64,000 nt of DNA. Source: an uncultured Clostridia bacterium. Its GTDB lineage: Bacteria > Bacillota > Clostridia > Lachnospirales > Lachnospiraceae. The notes below the pieces were generated by a model. It saw only the letters and a list, made by a program, of their open reading frames with translations, was not told the DNA's origin and did not search any database. The stretch is from the NCBI GenBank assembly GCA_947385955.1, contig CANDNA010000004.1, positions 124,001 to 188,000 on the forward strand, given 5' to 3'. This document shows, in pieces, positions 52,774 through 62,184 of this stretch (position 1 is the stretch's first letter; each line of letters starts with the position of its first letter). The translations under genes were made by a program, and so were the position numbers.

Positions 52774-53406
52774 TTATACGCAAAACGGATTGTACTGTTT
52801 TTCATGCCCGATCTCTGTCGCCTCTCCATGCCCCGGATACACCCTGGTATCCTCCGGCAGGACAAAGAGTTTTTCCCGGATAGAACGGACAAGACGGCCC
52901 ATATCCCCGGTAGGCAGATCGGTCCTTCCCACCGAATCCGCGAACAGAGTATCCCCGCTGACGACAAATCCCCCTTCCGGGAAATAATAGCAACAGCTTC
53001 CCTCTGTATGTCCCGGTGTGGCAATCAGTCTGCAGGTTATTCCGGCGATGGTAATCTCTTCTCCGTCTTTTACATACACATCCGCATCCACGCTGCAGGC
53101 CCTGCCCACACTGGCCGATACATTCAGCCGGGTATCCTGACACAGTTCCTTCTCTGCCTCACAGGCATATACTTTCGCGCCGCTTTTCTTTCTCAGCTCT
53201 TCCAGGCCCCATATATGGTCAAAATGTCCGTGTGTCAGCAAAATACCGGCAACCGAAAATCCACGTTCCTTCAGGGCATCATAAATATATCCGCCTTTGT
53301 CCGCCGGATCAATAAAAATAACTTCCTGTTTTCCTTCCTCATAGATAAAATAGCAATTTGTCTGACAAATCCCCATCATAAGACGTCCTATTTTCAAATC
53401 CGCCAT
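52774..53406 (-). CDS. MBL-fold metallo-hydrolase (glyoxalase II-like)
   Basis: 210 residues. The zinc motif LLTHGHFDHIWG (HxHxDH) is followed by ATPGHTEGSCCYY, SGDTLF and YPGHGEAT, the glyoxalase II/YcbL-like pattern. It probably hydrolyses a thioester or similar. The start at 53406 is one base after the relA stop, with GGGGTGAT upstream; a longer frame starting at 53445 lies within relA. The substrate is unknown. Confidence 0.87.
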   Translation of the reverse strand: MADLKIGRLMMGICQTNCYFIYEEGKQEVIFIDPADKGGYIYDALKERGFSVAGILLTHGHFDHIWGLEELRKKSGAKVYACEAEKELCQDTRLNVSASVGRACSVDADVYVKDGEEITIAGITCRLIATPGHTEGSCCYYFPEGGFVVSGDTLFADSVGRTDLPTGDMGRLVRSIREKLFVLPEDTRVYPGHGEATEIGHEKQYNPFCV

Positions 53407-53407
53407 A

Positions 53408-55711
53408 TCACCCCGTCGTCCTTTCAATATCCAGAATGCTTTCAATCACCCGGATTTTATCAATTATATGCTGCAGCTCTTCCCGGCTGCCGATTTCAAA
53501 TGCCACCACCATCGTAGCCACACCCTGCTTACTCACCCTTGTATTCAGGGACAGGATATCCACATTTTTTTCTGTCAGCGCCCTGGACACATCCGCAATC
53601 AGGCCGCTGCGGTTATTGGCATAAATATTGATCTCTGCCAGATACCGCTCTCCTTCCGCCGTTTTGTCCGGCATCTGCCAGTCCGCATCAATCAGCCGCG
53701 CCCGCTCTATCTCTGACAGATTGATGATATTGACACAATCTGTCCGGTGGATGGAAACACCCCTGCCTCTTGTAACAAAGCCCACAATCTCATCTCCCGG
53801 CACAGGGGAACAGCATTTGGAAAAGCGGACTGCCACATCATCAATGCCTTTCACCACGATACCGCTGGATGACCTGGGTTTGATCTTTCTGGCTCCGCCT
53901 GCTGCCACTGCCGCCAGCGCTTCCTCATCCGTCAGCGTCTTTTTATGCTCCTTGTCATACAGTTCCAGCATCTTATTGACAATCTGGCCTTCTTTCAGGC
54001 CGCCATGCCCCACAGCCGCCAGAACGGAGTCCCAATCCCGGAACCCATATTTCTGCATCACATGTTCCATATAAGGGGAGCACAGAATCTGTGTCGTATC
54101 AATGGACTTGGCTTTACAATAGGCCAGGATCATTTCTTTTCCTTTTATAATATTGTCTTCTTTCAGTTCATTCTTGAACCACTGGTTAATCTTGCTCTTG
54201 GCCTGTGTACTCTTCACCAGATTCAGCCAGTCCCGGCTGGGCCCTTTGGAATTCTGGGAGGTCAGTATTTCAATTCGGTCTCCGTTCTTGATTTCATAAT
54301 CAATCGTAACCAGCTTGCCATTGACCCTGGCGCCGATCATCTTATTGCCCACTGCACTGTGAATCGCATAGGCAAAATCTATGGGTGTGGAACCGGCCGG
54401 AAGATTTTTCACATCACCGGTTGGCGTAAAACAGTACACATTATCGGAAAACAGATCCAGGTCACTCTTCAGAAGTTTCAGAAATTCCCGGTTGTCCGTA
54501 TCCTTCTGCCACTCCAGAATCTGCCGCAGCCACACCAGTTTTTCTTCCTCCTGTGCCTTTACCTTCTTGCCGTCGGAGGCTTCCTTGTATTTCCAGTGGG
54601 CGGCAATCCCGTATTCTGCCGCTTTGTGCATCTCATAAGTACGGATCTGGATTTCAAACGGCTGCCCGGAACTGCCGATCAGCGTGGTATGCAGGGACTG
54701 ATACATATTGGCCTTGGGCATGGCGATATAATCTTTAAAACGGCCCGGAATCGGCTTATACATCTCATGAATGGCCCCCAGCGCCGCATAACAGTCCTTG
54801 ACCGAATCCACAATAATCCGTACTGCAAACAGATCATAGATCTGATCCAGGGTCTTATCCTGATTTTTCATTTTTTTATAGATGCTGAAAAAATGCTTGA
54901 TCCGACCGTCAATCTTGGCTTTGATACCCACGTGCCGGATATGCTCACTGACTTCATCCACAATGGACTGAATATATTGCTCTCTGACACTTTTCCTGAC
55001 GGCAATCTTATCCACCAGATCATAATACACTTCCGGTTCCAGATATTTCAGGGACAGATCGTCCAGTTCTATCTTAATCTTGGAAATGCCCAGCCGCTGC
55101 GCAATGGGCGCATAAATATCCATTGTTTCCCTTGCAATGCGCTGCTGTTTCTCAGGAGGCATATGCTTCAATGTCCGCATATTATGAAGTCTGTCCGCCA
55201 GTTTGATCATAATCACGCGGATATCCTTTGCCATCGCAAGAAACATTTTACGCAGATTTTCTGCCTGCATTTCCACCCTGTCGCTGTCTCCCGACCTGGA
55301 CTGGGTGCTGCCCGAAAGCTGCAACTGCTGCAGCTTCGTCACACCATCCACCAGAAGAGCCACATCCGCGCCGAATTCTTCCGTGATTTCCTCCTCTGTC
55401 ATGATAGTATCTTCCACTACATCATGCAGAAGTCCCGCCACAATCGTTTCCTTATCCAACTCCAGATCAGCCAGTATGATGGACACGCACAGGGGATGGA
55501 TAATATATGGCTCTCCCGATTTCCGCACCTGATTTTTATGTGCTTCATAGGCTATCCTGTATGCTTTTTCTATCATGGAAATGTCGTCAGAGGGGTGATA
55601 TTTCCGGACATGCGAAATCAAATCCTGGTACAATACCTCAGGAGTCTGGAATTCTGCGATGGATTCAATTCTACCGTCATCAAACAGGCTTTCTTTTTTC
55701 TCTTCTGTCAT
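53408..55711 (-). CDS. relA: Bifunctional (p)ppGpp synthetase/hydrolase
   Basis: Long RelA/SpoT homologue of 767 residues governing the stringent response. The N-terminal HD hydrolase domain is intact (GLLHDVVEDT), so it can both make and degrade (p)ppGpp; the synthetase domain has GRFKDYIAMPKANMYQSLHT. TGS (residues ~400-460, FTPTGDVKNLPAGSTPIDFAY) and a C-terminal ACT domain complete it. The chosen ATG is three codons after an in-frame GTG that lacks a good ribosome-binding site. It follows apt by 36 bases. Confidence 0.94.
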   Translation of the reverse strand: MTEEKKESLFDDGRIESIAEFQTPEVLYQDLISHVRKYHPSDDISMIEKAYRIAYEAHKNQVRKSGEPYIIHPLCVSIILADLELDKETIVAGLLHDVVEDTIMTEEEITEEFGADVALLVDGVTKLQQLQLSGSTQSRSGDSDRVEMQAENLRKMFLAMAKDIRVIMIKLADRLHNMRTLKHMPPEKQQRIARETMDIYAPIAQRLGISKIKIELDDLSLKYLEPEVYYDLVDKIAVRKSVREQYIQSIVDEVSEHIRHVGIKAKIDGRIKHFFSIYKKMKNQDKTLDQIYDLFAVRIIVDSVKDCYAALGAIHEMYKPIPGRFKDYIAMPKANMYQSLHTTLIGSSGQPFEIQIRTYEMHKAAEYGIAAHWKYKEASDGKKVKAQEEEKLVWLRQILEWQKDTDNREFLKLLKSDLDLFSDNVYCFTPTGDVKNLPAGSTPIDFAYAIHSAVGNKMIGARVNGKLVTIDYEIKNGDRIEILTSQNSKGPSRDWLNLVKSTQAKSKINQWFKNELKEDNIIKGKEMILAYCKAKSIDTTQILCSPYMEHVMQKYGFRDWDSVLAAVGHGGLKEGQIVNKMLELYDKEHKKTLTDEEALAAVAAGGARKIKPRSSSGIVVKGIDDVAVRFSKCCSPVPGDEIVGFVTRGRGVSIHRTDCVNIINLSEIERARLIDADWQMPDKTAEGERYLAEINIYANNRSGLIADVSRALTEKNVDILSLNTRVSKQGVATMVVAFEIGSREELQHIIDKIRVIESILDIERTTG

Positions 55712-55747
55712 ATATGTCACCAGCCCACATTTATTTTCGGAATTTGT

Positions 55748-56272
55748 TTATTTTCCTTCGTAAGTAATCGCCGACTCCAGCCGGTAATCTGCAATTTTTT
55801 CCCTGCCCTTCAAACCCGCCAGTTCCATCAGGACCACGATACCCACCACTTCGCCGCCCAGCGACTCAATCAGGCGGATCATAGCCTCTGTAGTGCCTCC
55901 GGTGGCAATCAGGTCATCCACGATCAGAACTTTCTGTCCTTTCTGAATCGAATCTTTATGCATCTCAATGACCGCCGTTCCGTATTCCAGATCATACTCT
56001 CTGGAAACCGTTTCACAGGGGAGCTTCCCTTTTTTACGGATCAGTACAAACGGTTTTCTGTTATTGTACGCAATGGGCATACCAAAGATAAATCCTCTGG
56101 ACTCCGGTCCTACCACTACATCATACTCCAAATCTTTGATTTTATCCTGCATCGTATCAATGGCAAGATGCAGCCCCTCTGCATCCTGCAGCACACTTGT
56201 GACATCCCGGAAAATAATCCCCTCTTCCGGAAAATCCGGAATGCTTCTTACGTATTCTTCTAATTTCTTCAT
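55748..56272 (-). CDS. apt: Adenine phosphoribosyltransferase
   Basis: Salvages adenine to AMP with PRPP. The 174-residue length is standard. The PRPP-binding motif is VLIVDDLIATGGT, with PESRGFIFG and the RKKGKLPCETVSREYDLEYG flexible hood (residues ~80-100). It heads the apt-relA-MBL-hemZ run. A TATACT-like -10 box lies ~50 bases upstream of its start. Confidence 0.95.
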   Translation of the reverse strand: MKKLEEYVRSIPDFPEEGIIFRDVTSVLQDAEGLHLAIDTMQDKIKDLEYDVVVGPESRGFIFGMPIAYNNRKPFVLIRKKGKLPCETVSREYDLEYGTAVIEMHKDSIQKGQKVLIVDDLIATGGTTEAMIRLIESLGGEVVGIVVLMELAGLKGREKIADYRLESAITYEGK

Positions 56273-56350
56273 ATTCTGTACACCCTTTCCAAAATCCGGC
56301 GTTTATCTGCCGGTACGCTTTTTAGTATAACACACAAGCCTGCAAACTGG

Positions 56351-57268
56351 CTACCAGTCTGCTGTATTTTCTTCCTCCGGTATTTCCTCTTCTTCAGATA
56401 GAAAGCCATATTCGTAGTGCCCCAGCAGCTTCCCATAATAATTCGCCCGGCTGTAACTGTATTTTGCAACACAGGGCAAAACTCCGGGAGCCTGTACCCC
56501 GGCCTGTTTCAGCCAGATTTCTCCGTCCGTATAAGCAATGAAAACATCCATATCCAGCTCCGCATTGCCTTTTCTGCCCTCTGCCACACCTTTTTCCACA
56601 AAATGACGCAAAAGTTCCGGCGGATGGAATCCAATGGAAAGCTGCAAATCCGGATTGTTATCATAATAATAATCCGGATCGAATACCGCAGAGTAATCTC
56701 TTCCATTATATGTAGTATCCGTTACTTCTGCGCCGGGTTTGTTCAGAAGATAAGGATTTTTCAAACACTCTGTCAGAATCCTGTAATAGCTGTCCGCCTC
56801 ACCCTTTCTCTGCAGATAATCCTCTGCATATTCCGCCAGTGTCTGATAATCCAGCAAATATCCATTGTCCAGAAACATTTCCAGATTCCGGTAAGCGTTA
56901 CTCACCAGCTCCAGAGACAGCTCTCTGGTTTCCTGTGCCCCGTCCGGGCTGAAATTCCAATAAGACTGCTCCACTTCCGACAGATAAAGGACCGACCATA
57001 CAGAGGCATCTTCTGTCCCCATCATCTGTTGCATCTGTGCCTGGGTGGTAAAAACCGTGTTGCGCAGGACTGTATCTGCCTCACCGCCCTCTCTTTCCGG
57101 ACCGGTACCGTCATCCGTCCGGTCATCCACCTCTTTGCTCCCCGCTTCCTGCGGCTCCTTCTGGACAAGCAGCGGCAGTTTTGCTTCTGTTTTGGCATAG
57201 ACCGGAAGAGATATGGAGGAAAACAGAGCTGACAGTAAAATAACACAGGCTCCTTTTTTGTATTTCAT
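56351..57268 (-). CDS. Secreted protein with a surface-protein repeat motif
   Basis: 305 residues. A signal peptide (MKYKKGACVILLSALFSSIS, cleaved near VYA-K) leads to a low-complexity acidic linker (~residues 30-65), then a helical region, and a segment FDPDYYYDNNPDLQLSIG followed by LLRHFVEKGVAEGRKGN, which resembles the repeat of Lachnospiraceae surface proteins (YY..NNPDL..A.G then HF...G..EGR). Only one copy is seen. It probably acts at the cell surface; function unknown. GGAGGTG precedes the start at 57268; longer starts lack a signal peptide. Confidence 0.7.
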   Translation of the reverse strand: MKYKKGACVILLSALFSSISLPVYAKTEAKLPLLVQKEPQEAGSKEVDDRTDDGTGPEREGGEADTVLRNTVFTTQAQMQQMMGTEDASVWSVLYLSEVEQSYWNFSPDGAQETRELSLELVSNAYRNLEMFLDNGYLLDYQTLAEYAEDYLQRKGEADSYYRILTECLKNPYLLNKPGAEVTDTTYNGRDYSAVFDPDYYYDNNPDLQLSIGFHPPELLRHFVEKGVAEGRKGNAELDMDVFIAYTDGEIWLKQAGVQAPGVLPCVAKYSYSRANYYGKLLGHYEYGFLSEEEEIPEEENTADW

Positions 57269-57357
57269 ACTGCACCTCCTCAATCTGTAAAAGATTTTTT
57301 TGAAAGTATTCACAGTTATTATATACTTTATGCCGGAAAGGTGCAATATTACACTGT

Positions 57358-57488
57358 GCGATGCTTAGCAGACAAATTGCTTCGCAATTTACCTGCTACC
57401 GCCTGACAGCGGTATGATAAAAAGGAAAAAAATACCGGGAGGCGAGTAAACTCGTCTCCCGGTATCCTTTTCCTTTTTATCGCATCGC
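57358..57488. repeat. Multi-hairpin element between the secreted protein gene and groEL
   Basis: Bounded by 7-bp inverted ends GCGATGC (57358-57364) and GCATCGC (57482-57488). Inside are AGCAG/CTGCT around AAATTGC/GCAATTT (57367-57397), TACCGC/GCGGTA (57397-57414) and the groEL terminator. This is more structure than a terminator requires and may be a small palindromic repeat element. Confidence 0.5.
57426..57465 (-). terminator. Terminator after groEL
   Basis: A 15-bp stem ATACCGGGAG-CGAG / CTCG-CTCCCGGTAT (one mismatch) with a 4-base loop and a T run on the minus strand, ~37 bases past the groEL stop. Confidence 0.9.
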
Positions 57489-57501
57489 TCTTTGAGAACA
57501 C

Positions 57502-59136
<1,635 letters not shown>

Positions 59137-59156
59137 CTACATTATTTTAATCAAAA

Positions 59157-59441
59157 CTACTGAATCACTGCCAGAATATCACTCTGTCTTACGATAATCA
59201 GTTCCTCTTCCTCCAGCTTTACTTCTGTTCCTGCATATTTGGAATAGATCACCTGATCGCCTACGTTGACTTCCATCTTTACTTCCTTACCATCCACAAC
59301 GCCGCCGGGACCCACTGCAATCACTTCTGCCTGCTGAGGCTTTTCCTTGCTCTGTCCGGGAAGAACGATACCGGACTTGGTGGTTTCCTCTGCAACCAAC
59401 TGCTTTAATACAACTCTGTCGCCTAAAGGTACTAATTTCAT
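59157..59441 (-). CDS. groES: 10 kDa co-chaperonin GroES
   Basis: 94 residues: [19 protein letters not shown] start, mobile-loop [17 protein letters not shown] and [16 protein letters not shown], all standard. The start at 59441 follows AAAGGAGG by 7-8 bases; 18 codons upstream of it would overlap the leader. Transcribed with groEL from the CIRCE-controlled promoter. Confidence 0.97.
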   Translation of the reverse strand: MKLVPLGDRVVLKQLVAEETTKSGIVLPGQSKEKPQQAEVIAVGPGGVVDGKEVKMEVNVGDQVIYSKYAGTEVKLEEEELIIVRQSDILAVIQ

Positions 59442-59484
59442 GTAAACTGCCTCCTTTATTCTTTGCCGATTCCTGTCTTTTTTA

Positions 59485-59511
59485 TTAGCACTCACTTCAA
59501 ACGAGTGCTAA
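59485..59511. promoter_or_regulatory. CIRCE element (HrcA operator)
   Basis: TTAGCACTC, nine bases, GAGTGCTAA: a perfect match to the CIRCE consensus bound by HrcA. It lies between the groES promoter and start, so groESL is heat-inducible through HrcA. Confidence 0.97.
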
Positions 59512-59522
59512 GAACTATCCAT

Positions 59523-59551
59523 ATATTAGTTTCTTACTTATCGTTATGCAA
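59523..59551 (-). promoter_or_regulatory. Sigma-A promoter for groESL
   Basis: On the minus strand, TTGCAT (59546-59551), a 17-base spacer and TAATAT (59523-59528), directly upstream of CIRCE. Confidence 0.75.
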
Positions 59552-59705
59552 CTCAATTCACCCTCCATTTCCTTTTCTTAACTAATTTTTTTACTTGTTT
59601 TCTCAATTTTTCTCATTTTTTCTTAATTTTACCACCTTCCGGTAATTTTATACTTATTTTAGATTTATTCCTGCCCGCCACAGTACAATCCATGTTTTGA
59701 TCCTG

Positions 59706-59789
59706 CCGGACAAACAAGACAGAAAACAACAGGGCACGCCATATCTCTGATACAGCCCTGCCCTGTTGTTTTCTGTCCTGTTTGTCCGG
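59706..59789. repeat. Very long intergenic hairpin (29-bp stem)
   Basis: The 29-base arms 59706-59734 and 59761-59789 are inverted copies with one mismatch, around a 26-base loop. It begins 2 bases past the stop of the GGDEF-like gene. Without a T run it is not a normal terminator; it may stop transcription, protect the 3' end, or be a small repeat element. The rest of the ~280-base gap before groES holds only the promoter and CIRCE. Confidence 0.75.
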
Positions 59790-59790
59790 T

Positions 59791-60717
59791 TTATGATATA
59801 TTTTTATGCAGCCTTGCCTGATAAGCCGGATTCTGCTTCATTTCAAACTTGTTTTCAAACATTTTATACTCTGCTTCTGCAAAGACATCTTCCAATGTCT
59901 CTTCCACATTGCTTTTATACATCAGTCCCACTGCCACAGAGGGTGTCAGCTTCGTATCCACATAGTCATTGCACCGGCTCTGGATCCGTTCCATATAGCC
60001 TTCCGCTTCCCCGTCCTCCGGTGCCGGAATCGCAATATGGAATACATCACCGTCTACACGTCCCAATATGTACTCTTCCTTTGCCTCTTCTTTTAAAATC
60101 CGGGCTATAATCTGTATCAGACGGTCACTTTCCTCATCTCCAAAATGGTCATGGGCAAATTTCCAGTCATTGATATTGGCTTCCACAGCGGCAACCGGCA
60201 CCACCTCCGACTCATCCAGCGCCTTCATCCGCTCCTTGAAGCATGCTTTATTCAAAACACCGGTCAGCATGTCTTCCTGTACTCCATGTCGGATTCGATG
60301 CTCTTCTTCGATCAAAAGCTCTATCTCGTCTATGTAAACGGCACTTTCCCTGTTTCTGTAAACCTCTTCTCCCAGCCGTTCCCACATCTGTACAAGCTGC
60401 TCCAGAAAACTGGATGCCATCTTTTCTTTGCCGGCTTCCACTTCCTCTTCCCTGGTATATACATGACCCACCGTCCGATTGGCCACCCGCAGCTTACGTC
60501 CCGGCTCTCCCACCACATCCGGCGTAAAATCTGCAAAATTCCCCATCGCAGCCATCTTTTCACCGTGTCTGTCTGTCAGTAAAATCTTGATGCCTGTCAG
60601 CTCATGCAGCAGCCGCATCTGGCTTATCAGTTCTTCTATTTTATAAAGATTGGCAAGCCTGTAATTTCTGATGTTCTCCTTCAGTCTTTTCTCCAAAGGA
60701 AGCGCTCCGTATCCCAT
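59791..60717 (-). CDS. Degenerate GGDEF-domain protein
   Basis: 308 residues. The N-terminal ~130 residues (LYKIEELISQMRLLHELTGI, abbreviated) resemble a PocR-like ligand-sensing domain, and a GGDEF-fold domain begins at DMLTGVLNKACF. The signature loop is RVDGDVF (residues 220-226) in place of RxGGDEF, so catalytic glycine and glutamate are altered and diguanylate cyclase activity is unlikely; the protein may be a receptor or scaffold. The start at 60717 has GAGAGG ~9 bases upstream; a longer frame lacks one. Confidence 0.75.
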   Translation of the reverse strand: MGYGALPLEKRLKENIRNYRLANLYKIEELISQMRLLHELTGIKILLTDRHGEKMAAMGNFADFTPDVVGEPGRKLRVANRTVGHVYTREEEVEAGKEKMASSFLEQLVQMWERLGEEVYRNRESAVYIDEIELLIEEEHRIRHGVQEDMLTGVLNKACFKERMKALDESEVVPVAAVEANINDWKFAHDHFGDEESDRLIQIIARILKEEAKEEYILGRVDGDVFHIAIPAPEDGEAEGYMERIQSRCNDYVDTKLTPSVAVGLMYKSNVEETLEDVFAEAEYKMFENKFEMKQNPAYQARLHKNIS

Positions 60718-60876
60718 AAAACCATACCTCTCATCCCTTAAATTTCCCGCTCCTGTTTCAGTCAAAAAGCTATTTTTATTATATCGGTTTTCCGGATATT
60801 TGTCTAGAAATATCCTGTCCTTAACATATACTTTTCTCAAAACCGGGCCGGATCATCCGTATGACAGAGAATCTTG

Positions 60877-60910
60877 TGAGATAGGAAATCCGGAGGAATT
60901 TCCTATCTCA
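60877..60910. other. Perfect 13-bp hairpin
   Basis: TGAGATAGGAAAT (60877-60889) and its inverted copy (60898-60910) with an 8-base loop, immediately next to the terminator hairpin at 60912. The two may form a tandem terminator; this one has no T run. Confidence 0.5.
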
Positions 60911-60911
60911 T

Positions 60912-60963
60912 AAAAAAGAATCCTGTCCGCAGGATTTTCCGGCTGCGGACAGGATTCTTTTTT
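60912..60963 (-). terminator. Terminator after the acidic lipoprotein gene
   Basis: A 20-bp stem (AAAAAAGAATCCTGTCCGCA and its complement) with a ~10-base loop and a T run of six on the minus strand. The stop codon is ~10 bases away. Confidence 0.9.
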
Positions 60964-60972
60964 CTATAATCC

Positions 60973-61290
60973 CTATTCTGTTTTCAGTTCAACATCAGCA
61001 CCAGCACTGGCATCAGCCGGCTGTTCTTCATTTGACGAAACATTGACTTCCTCAGTGCTTTCGGTTTCTGTCATTTCTGCATTCTCTGTCTCTGCCTCTG
61101 TTTCCTCAGACCCTTCGGTTTCTTCCGTTTCGGCAGGTGCTTCTGCTCCCGCTTCCGGTGCTTCTGTATCTTCAATCGGCGCTGCCTCTTCTGTTTCGGG
61201 TGCTGCCGCCCCCTCTTCACTGCCGCAGGCAACTGCCATTGCAGATACCATCATCACTGCCATAATAACTGCCAATACTCTTTTTTTCAT
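60973..61290 (-). CDS. Small acidic low-complexity lipoprotein
   Basis: 105 residues. The signal MKKRVLAVIMAVMMVSAMAV ends at a cysteine with VAC (lipobox-like); the mature part is almost only Glu, Ala, Thr, Pro, Gly and Ser, with repeated ETE/AET units and no aromatic residues. It is probably an extended, negatively charged surface lipoprotein. It has its own promoter (TTTACA-17-TATACT) and a strong terminator, so it is monocistronic and probably well expressed. No function is known. Confidence 0.7.
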   Translation of the reverse strand: MKKRVLAVIMAVMMVSAMAVACGSEEGAAAPETEEAAPIEDTEAPEAGAEAPAETEETEGSEETEAETENAEMTETESTEEVNVSSNEEQPADASAGADVELKTE

Positions 61291-61333
61291 AACGTTTCCT
61301 CCTGTTTCTGACTGAATTTCTGTTACAAACAGG

Positions 61334-61362
61334 AGTATAAATCATTGCTCTGTATTTGTAAA
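61334..61362 (-). promoter_or_regulatory. Promoter of the acidic lipoprotein gene
   Basis: On the minus strand, TTTACA (61357-61362), a 17-base spacer and TATACT (61334-61339), 44 bases before the start codon. Confidence 0.7.
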
Positions 61363-61439
61363 CAATCTGTAAACGAAATAAGAGTTTCTTAATTTTTGTT
61401 CATATTTTATTCATATATTACCCTTGTATTTAAGAATTT

Positions 61440-62042
61440 TTAAAGAGAATGGTAAATGGTTTCCAGAATATCTGCACACCGCTCTATTCCCAGCCTGCCT
61501 CTGTCCAGACTCACATCATAATTGCCGATGTCCCCCCATTTATATTCGGTATAATAATTGTAGTAAACGCTGCGCTGTTTATCTGTCTTGCGGATCAGTG
61601 CCGCCGCTTCTTCCCGGGAAAGGCTGTAATGTCTGCAGACCACTTCCAGCTTTGTCTCCATATCCGCATGAATAAACACACTGAGCATCCTTTTATTGTC
61701 CCGAAGGATATAATCGGCCCCTCTACCTATTATAATACAGGGGCTCTGACTGGCCAGATCTTTGATGATCTCTGCCTGCAGGCTGAAAAGCTCCTCATTC
61801 ATCGGGATCTTTTTCATCTGGTATTCCAGCCCCACTTCCATAGAAAATTCGTACCATTTCCGGTTGATTTTCTTTTCGTCCACCTCCAGAAGCGACGCAT
61901 AATCCGCCTCGCTCCGCTTGGATGCCATCTCAATCAATGCCATATCATAATAGGGAATCTGCAGTCTGTCCGACAGTGTCTTTCCGATTTTCCGTCCTCC
62001 GCTGCCAAACTGGCGGCTGATTACGATTACCTGATTGCTCAT
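61440..62042 (-). CDS. Cytidylate kinase-like family protein
   Basis: 200 residues. MSNQVIVISRQFGSGGRKIG carries the glycine-rich loop; PYYDMALIE and IIIGRGADYILRDN follow, as in other stand-alone members of the family. The natural substrate is unknown. The start at 62042 follows AAAGGAG by about 9 bases; an ATG three codons earlier is too close to that site. It is related to the partial gene at 1-278 but clearly distinct. Confidence 0.85.
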   Translation of the reverse strand: MSNQVIVISRQFGSGGRKIGKTLSDRLQIPYYDMALIEMASKRSEADYASLLEVDEKKINRKWYEFSMEVGLEYQMKKIPMNEELFSLQAEIIKDLASQSPCIIIGRGADYILRDNKRMLSVFIHADMETKLEVVCRHYSLSREEAAALIRKTDKQRSVYYNYYTEYKWGDIGNYDVSLDRGRLGIERCADILETIYHSL

Positions 62043-62114
62043 ATACGTCATCTCCTTTGGGGTTTTATTTAAAAGTATACCATACTTTTATTTTCTTTAC
62101 ATCCGTTATTTTCC

Positions 62115-62142
62115 TTGAAAAAGGGAAACTTTTATGTATAAT
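62115..62142 (+). promoter_or_regulatory. Promoter of the ABC-F gene
   Basis: TTGAAA (62115-62120), a 16-base spacer and TATAAT (62137-62142). It overlaps an in-frame upstream ATG at 62134, which therefore cannot be the start. Confidence 0.75.
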
Positions 62143-62184
62143 AATAGAAGTGACTTTAAACCTGAAAATGATGAGGATTTCAAT

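Noticed and set aside
62134-62184. Upstream ATG for the ABC-F gene
   Set aside because: It lies inside the predicted promoter, upstream of the expected transcript start, and adds 17 residues not typical of the family.
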